64,000 bases of DNA, taken from positions 3,710,375 through 3,774,374 of the forward strand of contig CM039502.1 in assembly GCA_022432975.1 (NCBI GenBank), written 5' to 3'. Positions within the stretch are counted from its first letter, which is position 1, and every line of letters starts with the position of its first letter. Position numbers and translations under genes: made by a program. The notes below the pieces were generated by a model. That model did no database searches and was not told the origin of the DNA. It was given only the letters and a program-made list of their open reading frames with translations. Shown piece by piece: positions 39,042-50,420 of the stretch. This stretch comes from Begonia masoniana (Eukaryota > Streptophyta > Magnoliopsida > Cucurbitales > Begoniaceae).

Positions 39042-39313
39042 TTTCGGTTCCACCATAGCACCCACTCTCACCTTTAAATTCCTTGTTATTTCCTTATTTC
39101 TTGCTTTATATTTTCTCTTGTCCCTAACATCTAATTTCATCTTGTTCTCTTAATTTCTTGCACATTTCATTCTCTCTAACTCCATATATATTTCGGCCAT
39201 ACTACTAATTAGCTTCCTTGTTTATTTAATGCATTTAGTTTAGTATTTTATTTCATTAAATCATATATCGCACACTTTCACACAATCGAGCACAAACCTA
39301 GCAATTTGTGGGT

Positions 39314-39346
39314 TGTACACGGGCCCCTTACCTAAGGGACCCCGTG
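39314..39346. repeat. GC-rich imperfect hairpin
   Basis: ACACGGGCCCCTTA and TAAGGGACCCCGTGT are nearly perfect inverted repeats separated by two bases. The stem of about 14 bp is conspicuous in AT-rich surroundings. It may be the end of another LTR-type repeat. Confidence 0.55.
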
Positions 39347-39357
39347 TCACCTTGTGA

Positions 39358-39880
39358 ATATAATAACGACCAAATATTTTTTAATTGTGAGGATTCAACT
39401 CATATTAAGAGGATGCACAAATTTATACCGTTTAATATAGTAAAAATTGAATAGCAAAATTCTATTTTATACCTAGTACAACGTGTTTTGCGCAAACTCC
39501 AATAACAAAATTGTGTTTGTTATAGTACAAAGTAGATATTATTGTACTACTGGGATCATGGACTCCACTATTAGTGTCAAATCTTAATTAGAAGTGTGGC
39601 TGACAATGACATAGCCTTTAAGGGAAAAAGATCGTGGGAGCATATATTGTGAAGGCAATAACGACTCAATATTATGTTGATTGAGAAAGTCCAACCCATA
39701 TTAGGGGGTACACAATCTCACATCGCTCGAAAAATAGAAAATGAATAATTTATAAGTATAATTTACATTCTTATCGAGTACAACGTGTTTTAGGCACACC
39801 ACAAGAACAAAAATCGTATGAGCTTCAATACAAAACGAATAATATTGTACTAATAGGATCTCAGACTCCACAATTCTTAT
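39358..39880. repeat. Two tandem diverged copies of a ~296-bp unit
   Basis: Copies begin near 39358 and 39653. Shared landmarks in order are 'aataacgac-caa/tca-atatt', 'caactcatatta/caacccatatta', 'tgcacaa/tacacaa', 'gtacaacgtgtttt', 'aacaaaa-tcg/tgt' and 'attgtacta-t-gga'. The second copy has TCTCACATCG (39716-39725) followed about 22 bp later by ATTTATAAG. That arrangement resembles the upstream sequence element plus TATA box of plant snRNA promoters, but no snRNA sequence is recognisable downstream. Confidence 0.55.
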
Positions 39881-41675
39881 TCTCCATTCAATTGGATTGG
39901 CTTGACTTGAATCATTTTTTGGCTTTCACCTTTTTTCTTCATCTTGGTTTAATTCATTAATCACAATGTTTGATTTTTTAGAATTATTTAATTACATTGT
40001 TAGGAATTTTTTAAGTTTTGCGGCTCGATTTTTGATTTGGGACTAAATGAAAAGTTTATCGTGCTATAAAATTGATCGAATGAAATTATAGATTATATTC
40101 TCTTAGAGTATCCCCAATTTACGAATTTCGTGCATTTATATATGGAAAACTTACAAAATACATATGATTTTAATTAATTGCATCAAACATCTAAATTAAA
40201 TTTTAAGCTATGAAGTTTTATTATCTATAATTATTAATTTTTGTTCTCATTATGATAAATCAGTCCCAAAAAAACTATTTACATTCTTTAAGGGAATCAC
40301 CGATCACGATTTTGATTTGAACGTCACAACATTAGTTACATCTCATAAATAAAATTTTGATTTATGCGATAAATATGTTCTAATGTTTTATTTCTTAATT
40401 TATTTTTATTCACAACACTTTATAAATAATCCGTGCCTAATTTATGAAGAATTAACATTACGAGTAATAATTCTAAATTTTAAAATCAAATCAAATAAAA
40501 TACTTAAAACATTCTCCCACAAATACAAGTACAAAAACAAACACGAAAATATAAACCTACAGAGAATGTAACATAACGATCTAAAAACCACTCAACACGT
40601 CAATATTATTGGCATTATCTAGATTCAGACAAAATACGTCATATAAAATATTCTAATTTTTAATCTCGTCTAAAATGACCTTACATTTACAATCTTCGTA
40701 TAAGGGGATTCAACCATAAAAAAAAATGATATTATACATTTATATAAATTTCATTTTTCATCGTTGCAATAAATAGAAATTTTGTTTAATTATTTAATCT
40801 ACTAATTTCGGCCTCACCATTACTTTTAACTTATCTAAATGTAGATAAATTACCTTTCTTATATTTGTGTGATTGTGCATATTGTCTATTATCAACTTTT
40901 ATGCTTACAAGAATATGCTAATCTATGTCTTTTAAGATGTTCGATTTCTTTTCCAAATTTTGTTTTTTATTCCTTCTTTTTTATTAGCAAGTGTAACTTT
41001 TATCTTTTCATATACTTTCCCGTCATCTAATTCACAATTTTTAACACGAGACAATGTATGAATAGTAAATTTGATAGAGATATAATGTATTTCGTCACAT
41101 TGACACGTGTTATCAAATAAAAGTTACTATAAGTTATAGTCCAACAAATGCAACTATACAGTATAACAATATAATTGACTTGTGAGAATAATTAAAATTT
41201 GGATAATAATGCAAAACACAACAAATTTTGAGAAAATTAAGACTTGAGATAATGTACTAATAATGAAGAATTGATTATATAGTATGTATATATAATTAAA
41301 AACATTAACTAAAAAAAAACAAAAGACTTAAACTCAAACGTCTCTTTTAGAAATTACCATCATGACTAACTGTTAATAACGGTCAAGAAAGTAGTCGATG
41401 AAACTATAGGACGGCGCTATGACGCTGGTTGAAATATTTGATTAAGAAAAAAGTTGGCCTCTTCACTTCGAGCCGACCTCTAAAAATTTTAAGACTACAG
41501 CAGGTGAGAGCAGTTCTCAAAATAAATTTCGGACTTGGCCATCGGTCGGGGTCCATTTATAAAGGTGAGTCATAATAAAAACCACAATTATTTATTTTTG
41601 TAGCAATAACATTTTTTTATTATTGTAAAATAATTATTAAAATGTGATTATTTTTAGATGTATGGATAAAAATTT
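39881..41675. other. AT-rich spacer
   Basis: Very AT-rich with no coding block on either strand. Only short chance frames are present. Confidence 0.5.
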
Positions 41676-42673
41676 GGTTAATATTCAATTTAAACCTTGA
41701 AATAGAAAGTATTGAATAAAAATCATCTTAAAGTAAAATTTCGAACGATCTAAATTTTGAAATATAAAAAATATTTAATTTAAACCCTGTCGATCTCTCG
41801 TCATCAGAAATTGGCATGACACGTTCAAACAAGAACGAGGGTGGTGACCTCCCGTTCTCGACAAAAAATATAGCAAACGATATCAGATTTTTTAAAAATT
41901 TTGATCACATGTTCAACATATCATTATAATATAATCTGAAAGGTTTTGTGATTTTTAACACTTTTACGATTTATTATTTGAAGTCTATTTTATAGAATAC
42001 TATTTAAAAATTATAATAAATCGTACAAGTGTTGAAAAATCACAAAACTTTCCAAATTATCTTCCCATGATATTCTGAACATATGATAACAATTTCAAGA
42101 AAATTCGATATAGTTTGGTATATTTTTTGAGATAATCACTATGAATTTTTTAAATTTAATTTACGATAATTAAATTTTCTTGAAAACATACCAAATGATA
42201 TCGGATTTTTGAAATTTTTACCACATGTTCAAAATATTATGAGAATATAAAGTGGTAATTTTCTTGATTTTTCAACACTTGTATGATTAATTATAATTTT
42301 TTAAACAATATTATATAAAATAGACGTAAACAATTATAGTAAATCGTACAAGTGTTGAAAAATCACGAAACTTCTAGATTATTTTCTAATGATATGCTAA
42401 ATATGTGCTAAAAATTTAAGAAAATTTGATATCGTTTGCTATGTTTTTTGTCGAGAACGAGAGATCACCACCCCCAATGTAGGGGTCACCACCCCGGTTC
42501 TCAAAGAACGTCCCTCCAATGTTGGAGATCGGCCCTCCGATCTCTGCAAACAGAGGCCAATAGGGTTTAAAACAAACATTTTCATACTTCGAGTTTTAAA
42601 TCGTTCGAAATTTTAATTTATGGTAGTTTTTGTTTAATTCTTCTTGCTTCGTAGTTTAAATTGAATATTATCC
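41676..42673. mobile_element. Foldback (Mutator-like) element 2, noncoding
   Basis: A 998-bp element. The left end GGTTAATATTCAATTTAAAC and reverse-complemented right end GGATAATATTCAATTTAAAC are followed by more inverted matches (AAAATTTCGAACGAT, TTTAAACCCT). The flanks TAAAAATTT (41667-41675) and TAAAAATAT (42674-42682) match at 8 of 9 bases, a near-perfect 9-bp duplication. The interior has inverted GC-richer blocks (GTTCTCGACAAAAAA on both sides) and four alternating copies of the same ~120-bp module as element 1. No transposase was seen. Its right end is 137 bp before the next gene's start codon. Confidence 0.8.
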
Positions 42674-42809
42674 TAAAAATATTTGTATATTTTTTGCATG
42701 GGATGCTGTAAATCATTTGTCTCTTCTTCCTCTGAAACCCTAGTTTTAACGTCTTTCTTACACACGGATGTTTTCCTGATTCTCTGCATTTCTCTTCAAA
42801 TGCGAAGCT

Positions 42810-45800
42810 ATGTCTCTTGGTGCTTCTGTAGACAGAAGAAAACAACCTCAAGCTGCTGGAACCGGAAATGGGAATGGTCTTGTGTTGCCCACCATGCAAC
42901 CTTATGCGAGTAACAGACTCCGTCTGCAACCGAAGGAAGATCACAAATCGGATAGTTATGAAGACCTGCCCTTGGAATTCAGTCCGATTCTCTTTAGCAC
43001 TCTCGAAAGGCATCTTCCCCCAAACATACTCAATGAAGCACGCGATCTTAAGCTTCATTACATGAGGGAAATTCTTCTCCGCTATTCACCCGAAGGCGAA
43101 CGAACTCGGGTATGTTGTATCCTCGCTCTAATGTAGCTGAATTGCATCGATATATACTTTGTCATTCTTTTTTGTTCTCTTTCTTTTCTTTGTCAGCTGG
43201 AGTATGGCGGGGGAGTGGAAGAATTTACTTTATTTTTTCTTTTTAAGCAATTTCAGAGTTTCTTAATTCTTCTCAACCCCTCCCAGTTTTCCATCAAACT
43301 ATGATTTATCTTTTCTGTGCTGGGATATCAGGTTCAGAGACATAGAGAATACAGGCAAAAGATCATATCGAATTATCAGGTATACCTTTGTTGCTGATGT
43401 TTTTTTGGCACTTCAGAACTTATATGGCCTGAGAGGAAGTCTGCCCGAGATATGCCAAATTTCTATTTATAATTTTTTTTTTATCAATTGATTTTCATAT
43501 ATTATAGATCACTTAGTTCGCCTATTGTTTTTGCAGTCTTTAAACAGGGAATTGTATACCCTCAATGCTGCAAATTTTTTTGTTCCTTCGTTTCTCAAAG
43601 CTATCAGTGAGAATACAGAGGAGAGCTTTAGACGCATAATGTCTGAGCCTTCTCCAGGAGTTTATACATTTGAAATGCTGCAGCCACGATTCTGCGAGAT
43701 GCTGTTGTCTGAGGTATTTAATACATCTAGATTCTTGTCAGCCATGAAATTTGGTTTAATCAGCTGACTGTGTTTATTCATGGCGAGTATCGCGAAAAAA
43801 GTGGAAAAATTGTGAGCAAGAAACTTAAGTCCACTTATGATAGTATTTATACACATTTTGGAATAATTTTAGTTGCATAAAGAGACACATAGCTTCCACT
43901 TCATCAACAAATTGAAGTTAAGTGTGATCAACAAATCTGAAAATTGTTATATTGTGAGATAGTTTTCTCTGTTTTGCTTACTAGGTTCTGTATTCTAATC
44001 GGTTAGGTGGATAACTTTGAAAGGTGGGTTCATGAAACGAAATTCCGCATAATGAGGCCAAACACAATGAACAAATTTGGTGCCGTTCTTGATGACTTTG
44101 GTTTGGAAACCATGCTTGACAAGTTGATGATTGATTTTATACGTCCCATATCAAAAGGTTAATATAAAGATAATTCACTTTGTTTTATACTTTTATATGT
44201 GGGCTGAGACATTAATTGATCTCTTATTTTTGTGCAGTTTTCTTTTCTGAAGTTGGAGGGGCGACATTGGATTCTCATCATGGTTTTGTTATTGAATATG
44301 GGATGAATAGGGATGTGGAACTTGGTAGGTCCATTACATCTTTATTTATTTTCTTTCGATACTATTCTCCAGCTTTGTTAGTGAGGAGTACCTAGTTAAT
44401 GGATTGGGACCATGGTAATTTATTTTGAGGAACCATATTCTGGGCACGTGGATGAAATCAATTCAAAGACTAATTATTACGGACGTTTTCATTAACACTG
44501 TATACCATGATAATATTATCTATTTTTTAAGAGTATAATTAGGATAAAGCTCTAACTTTCCAAATTACGTTACTTTGACATGGTGCATTACGTGACAATA
44601 TGTAATCTGGGATCCTTAATGTATGGTGTCACTTTATGTGTCATGTCAGAGTGACTCTAATTTAGCAAGTTAAAATGTCGTACTAAGCTTTGATCTTTGT
44701 GAAATTTTATACTTTTTATGATATCCCGATTTGTTAGTTCATCATTCGATATCTCTTTGTTTAAACTTAATTGGGTTTCTTGTATGCAATTTGTTGGTGT
44801 ATGTTTCTATGAAGTCCGTGTTTGAATGTTTCTTATTTTCACTGTTCTTATTACTCAGTTAGAATTTTAAGATATAAGTTTCCGCTGAATGGGTTTAACA
44901 AACCTCTTTAAAACTCGAAGATCACTATGTTTGTAGGTTTACATGTTGATGATTCAGAAGTGACATTGAATGTATGTTTGGGTAAACAATTTTCTGGTGG
45001 TGAACTGTTTTTTTGGGGCATTCGATGCGATAAACATGTGAATACAGCGACACAATTTGAGGTAGTAGATACAGTTGTGTCATATGCTTTTTATATATCA
45101 CTGTTATGAGGCACAAATGTTTTTTTTTGTTGCTTGATATGGTACCTAGTTTTGTTTATTCTGAACACAGGAAATGAAGTAATGAAACGTTATCTATTTT
45201 CAGTTGTTTCCGGGCCGGTTTTCTGCCCGAACCGTGGTGTTTATTTTCAGTTTCATCTGTTCTTTTACTGTTTTATTGGGATGGAGTCATGTTGTCACCT
45301 CTTTCCCAATAGTGGCGGCTAGGGTCCCCCACTAATTGTATGAAATATTGGGCTGAGCTTTGGGTCCAGGCTCAAAATTTGAAAAACAACCTTGGGCTAC
45401 ATGGGCTGGACGTGCTGCAAAAGAAGATGGATATTTAAAAATGGGTTGCTCTAAACTAATGCTGCAGGAGAATATTATTCACTTGGGCTGGGCTGAGAAA
45501 TTACAGTTTATTTTGGAGGATTTAGTGGGTTGGACTTGGCATACACGATTTTATGGGTTTGAAGTCAAATAACTTGTTGGGCTGGGCCGGAAACTACTTT
45601 GCATAGGCTTTAGAGAAGATTGGTAATTCACGACCTTGAGGACAAGGTCGATGTCAAGGGGAGTAATGTTGATAATACATTGAGAAGATTTTAATAATGT
45701 TAGTGATATATTAAGGGGCAATTTAAGTATTTTAATTAGATTACTTTACTATAAATAGAGGATATGAGAATGTGTTTGAGATGATTGAATATTGTCTAAG

Positions 45801-48800
45801 GAATTTCTCTCTAAGAAAAGCCTATTTTCCGGATATCTCCTGTGGTTGTTTCCGGGCCGGTTTTCTGCCGAAACCATGGTGTTTATTTTCCGTTTCATTT
45901 GTTCTTTTACTGTTCTATCGGGATGGAGTCATATTGTGCTAATCAGCTTCATTTGTTTGTTTCTTGTCTTTTGCACTTAAAAACTATATTTCTTTCATTT
46001 TCTTTCTCTAAACCCATTATTGCTTTTAAGTATCCTTATATATAATTTATCTTTAACCTCACAGGAGACCTTTGATTATTTCCATGTTCCTGGTCGTGCG
46101 GTTCTCCATCGCGGTCGCCATCGACATGGTGCTAGTGCCACTACATCTGGCCGTCGGGTCAATTTACTTTTGTGGTGCAGAAGGTAACACTCACACTCTC
46201 ACTCACTTTTTAAATAGAAAATCATTGGAGACTCACCCTGGAGGACTTGATATTATTTAACTTTCAAGGGTGCAAATGATGATGAAAAGAGGCATATACG
46301 TCAACGTGTCTTGCACTTATGTTTGTACAGATAAAATTTGTCTGAATGTACATTGCAAGTTGCGAGTTTATGTTTAAAGATATTAAGATAGAGGTGGAGT
46401 TGAGTGATAAAAGTAATCTCAGGGCACTAGTGATCATTTGGACGTTTTTTCAAATGTTTTCTTGCCTTATGCTGAATATGAAATTCTGAAATGAATCTAA
46501 ATAGCGGGTTCACAACGTATATTCTAGTTGTTTTAACATGTGTAAATCTTGTTCTATTGGTAAAATTAAGAGTATAAAAAGAGGTTGGTAATTATACTGA
46601 TTTTAGTTGATGCAATGGTTCACCTTCTGAACATGCAATTTATCCGAGACCATCTTGTAGATTTGTGAATTATATGTTTGTTGTCATTTGTTAGAACCAC
46701 TAATTTTAAAACATGAAGCGGACAAACGTGTTTGTTCTTGTCCACGATCAAAAAGAATGTGGGATGTCTTCATGCAGTCATTTTTTGATATGGAAGTTCG
46801 TCCAAGTTGGGGAAAATAAAGAGTAGGATATAAGAAACTAGGCAAGAACTAGATGTTGGAGGCAATCAGACTGGAGAGGTGGCAAGTGCAAGAAGCTACT
46901 TGAAAAAGAATGTCTTTGAATTCTTGGTTGGATGAACAATTGGTACAAGTTTGTATGAGTATTAAAGTTGAACACAATTAAAGTACTCTCTTTTGCAGCT
47001 TATCTCAATTGATGCAATCTTGGATGAAATTTAACAAAAAGCTTCTTTAAGCTCTTCCAGTAGAAATGCATTCTTGATGTCTGGTTGTATAGCAAAAGAA
47101 ATGCGTGTAGGCTTAGAAATTGCCAAAAGCATGGTTTTTGTAGATTCTCAAAGACAGTAAAATTCTTCGAGTTTGCTCAAAGTCTTTCACAAATTGTTCT
47201 AGGACCCTTTGATTGATAGGGAAATAACTGTAATTGTATTGAACGTTGATATTATCCTTAGTAGAGAATGAAGATAAAATCAGTCTATAGGAAGATTTGT
47301 TCTCAAAAAAAGTTTGAGACGAAGGTTTTGAGGACTTCAGGCTTTTTTTGTAATCGAAATGGGTCACTAATCAATTGTTTCACAAAGAAAACATACATGT
47401 GACCTACTTCAAAAAGTCAGAATGATTGGCTGCAAACTTAGACATGTTGCAATGGACGGAAACCTTCGGCTTGGACAACTTGAGAATACGTGCATGAGCG
47501 GTAGCTATTGAAGGCTAGTTGTTATTAAGCTTATTTATTTATTTGGTGCAGTCAGACATATCCTTTTGTTGCAAGTTTTTGAGTTAATTCACGCACTCAT
47601 TAAGGGTAGAGCAATCAGAATCCTTAGATGTTTGAAATGGTTCCAAGAGAAAGGCTTTTCTTCAAAAGACACATCAGAATTGAGAAATATACAAATGATT
47701 TTGGCTGAGATATTAATTATGGAAAATCAAATTTGCAGTTGTTCAACGAGTGGTGTAAATTTTGTTACTTGGAGGAGTGGATGTAGTGCAGAGGCAGAAT
47801 ATGGAGCGTTAAAATTATGTGAATTCGTTTGGATAAAAGGCTATTAGAAGAATGGCAGCTCAAGATTAAAAATTAACAACGAGGCTTTATTGTGATATTG
47901 AAGCTACCACAATTAGTACTGCTGGCCATTCTGCTGTCCCTATCACTATGTTATTTTTAAGCTATGAGTTGTAGATTCATATCTTCTACAATGTTAAGGT
48001 GTGAATAGTTGATTCAGCATAGAGAATTGTGTAGAGGTTAGTGGACTCATTCGTCTGGCATTGGATCTATTTAGGGGAAATGTAGTGCAGAGGTATAATA
48101 TGGAGATTTTTAAAGTAGGCAAATTCTTTATATAAAAGGCTATTAGAAGAAGTACGACTCAAGCTGGAAAATTATCAGGCTTTATTATGATATTGCAGCT
48201 TCCACCATTAGTATGGTTGGCAAACTCTATGGTCACCAAATTATTTTTTAAGGTACGAGTGGTTGATTCATATCTTGGATAATTTTTAAGGGATGACTAA
48301 TTGATTCAGCATAAAGAGCCAAGTATATAGAGGTTATCATTAAGAAAAATTTGAAAAAATGGACTTATTTGTATGGCATTCCCTGTCTAACTTACAAGGT
48401 GGTGATCATTAATATCTACAATCGAGCTAGAAGAGTAGTGTTGTTATAGATAATTCAATAATCTTGTGATTCTCTAAACTCAAACCTCGACAAGATATGT
48501 AATAGTGACTTTGAGAATGCTTCCAAAGTAATGGACGGATTAATAAATGCCAAGTCAATCTGGCATGTTTGTTTACTTTCTTAGCAAATTACAACAAAAA
48601 TTCATGCAATCATAGATTCTCATATGTTGGTTGGTACTTATTACAATTTGGAACAATGTCTTCTTGTAGTTCGGTTTGCAGAGAGTTAAAGAAATATCAG
48701 AAAGATTTCTATGGCTGGTGCGGAGAATGCCAGCGTGAGAGAAGAGAGAGGCAGCGAATGTCAATTGCTGCCACTAAGCAGGTATCATTCATTTGCAAAA

Positions 48801-48899
48801 CAACAAAGTAAAATCTTTTAAATTACTGCTCACTGCTATATAATTTTGATCTCAAAATGACTCCAGGAATTACTGAGAAGAGAAGGAAAATCCCCTTGA
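42810..48899 (+). CDS. PKHD-type 2-oxoglutarate/Fe(II)-dependent oxygenase (prolyl 4-hydroxylase-like)
   Basis: Nine exons: 42810-43109, 43332-43379, 43537-43713, 44007-44157, 44238-44324, 44937-45061, 46065-46183, 48670-48781 and 48867-48899. All are GT-AG and in phase, 383 residues ending ELLRREGKSP. It matches plant uncharacterised PKHD-type hydroxylases (At1g22950 type). The double-stranded beta-helix core has the iron ligands in LHVDDSEVTLNVCLG (His, Asp) and in FHVPGRAVLHRGRHRHGA (His), with SGRRVNLLLW supplying the Arg that binds 2-oxoglutarate. The substrate is not known. A Cys-rich tail (GWCGECQRERRERQR) follows. Intron 6 carries an LTR remnant and intron 7 (2.5 kb) copia debris, yet the exons are intact. 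The Met at 42810 is the first in frame with the conserved N-terminus. Confidence 0.9.
45204..45937 (+). mobile_element. LTR-retrotransposon remnant in intron 6 of the dioxygenase gene
   Basis: A ~91-bp segment occurs twice in direct orientation, at 45204-45294 and 45846-45937 (TTGTTTCCGGGCCGGTTTTC... to GGGATGGAGTCAT). Just before the second copy, a polypurine tract (AAGGGGAG) is followed by TGTTGATAATACA at 45667, a typical copia-type LTR start. The pair is best read as pieces of two LTRs around a largely deleted interior. No protein remnant was seen between them. Confidence 0.55.
46980..48450. mobile_element. Copia-type retrotransposon debris in intron 7
   Basis: Two dead pieces on opposite strands. 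On the minus strand near 47135-47035, IQPDIKNAFLLEELKEAF corresponds to the copia reverse-transcriptase block '(L)DVKNAFLNGELEEE'. On the plus strand at 47750-47830, GVNFVTWRS...CSAEAEYGALKLCEFVW corresponds to the copia RNase H block, and IINIYNRARR near 48408 resembles the end of a copia polyprotein. The RNase H part is present twice, near 47777-48060 and 48078-48350, as diverged tandem copies. Confidence 0.65.
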
Positions 48900-49390
48900 G
48901 CTGTATTATGCGATGTCAGATTGTGATGCTGTATAAAATGAAATTTCTTAGATTTTCACTGGAGGAATAGAAGGAAAAACCCACCCCTCTTGAGCTAGCT
49001 AGGCTGTGTTTAGAGTATTGTCTGTGTTTATTGTGCACATTAATTATTAAGTAGCTGTACATTCAAATCATATTGATAGGTGAAATATTGTCATAGTTGA
49101 AGGAAAAGAAACGCCTTTTGTGCCAATTTGAATTAAATCTCTCTTTAGCCTTCTGATTTCCCAAATATCACATTAGAGTTTTTCCCTTCCTGCAAGAGCT
49201 GAGCTAATGGTTGGAAATATAGTATTTTTTTTTGTATATTTTAAGATTTTAGTTCTTTCTCCTCATTTGTACACTCTCTTTTCATTTCACCCAAGTACAG
49301 AAATAGTGAAATGAATGTTATTTCCTTGAATCTCCTTTTGCCCATCTGAATTTGGTTCTTTGGATAATGTGTAAATTATGGATAATGCTA

Positions 49391-49570
49391 AGTTGACATT
49401 CTAATTCTAATTTCTATACTCTTATGTAATACTTAACCTATCATTTATTTATTGGCAGATATATTATGGTATAATATAAATATTAAAAATAATAGATTAT
49501 ATGAATCAATGAAAAGAATGATACGTCAATCCATGATATTTGAGAGTAGAGTTAAAATGTCAATGTAAGT
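49391..49570. mobile_element. MITE-like inverted-repeat segment
   Basis: The left arm AGTTGACATTCTAATTCTAA and the right arm, reverse-complemented, CATTGACATTTTAACTCTAC form an imperfect inverted repeat around an AT-rich core. No coding sequence; target duplication not resolved. Confidence 0.4.
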
Positions 49571-50335
49571 CAAATTCACTGAGTGCTGAAGCAATCAATC
49601 ACTAAATTGGAGCACCAATAGGAGCTGCCTTCACCAAACCCACTTAAAGACTGACGTCTTTCCCTTTATATCAACCAAGGTTGACAATCTAGAGGTTTTA
49701 TGATTCAAAGCTTGGTCTTCCATCTTTTTAGGTTCCAGAATATGTTGACAGAGCAAGTTCCACTACGCTTTCTGATCAATAGTTTGGCTTAATAGTATGC
49801 TTATGCCTTCTAGAATTTGAGATAACTTTCCAACGTGATTTTGAGCCTATCCCATCTTTGAAAAAGATCAGGCCATGGTTAAAACAATGTTTATTCGATT
49901 TAAGAGCTTACAACGAATTCTTTGACTTAATGCGTTATAGATTGCAATCTTGATCGTACGTAGAATTACAGATCTTGGCATTAATGATTTGTTCTTAAAT
50001 CTATCATAACTACTCTATCAATAATTGAATAAACGACGCGTCATAGTGCAAAGCTTATAAAATTCTGAATAATGTTACGTTGATTGTCTATTTTTAACTT
50101 TTTATTTTTACATCTCGATGCACCACTCAAATTAAGTATTTGTAATATATTTGATTAATTTTACTGATATATTTTATTAATTACACCACCATTTTCCCAC
50201 CTCATCACGGTCTAAATCAAGGACGGGTTGAGAGTTACCGAACACTAGTAGTCCGGCCACTCTCCGTACCATACCGACAACATGCATATTTTCAATTTTC
50301 TGTCACATATTCGACATCTGTCATGTAATCATTGA

Positions 50336-50420
50336 GTAATGCTATATTTATTCTTTTATTCTATTATCTAAACATACATATTAGCGTTAATGTTTAGAGA
50401 GTAGGATAAATGTAACGTTA
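50336..50420. mobile_element. Small MITE-like hairpin
   Basis: TAATGCTATATTTAT at the left pairs with ATAAATGTAACGTTA at the right (12 of 15), and the inner TCTAAACAT pairs with ATGTTTAGA. The whole ~85 bp can fold into one hairpin. Confidence 0.45.

Noticed and set aside
42618..43058. 146-residue minus-strand frame opposite dioxygenase exon 1
   Set aside because: Antisense shadow of a conserved coding exon.
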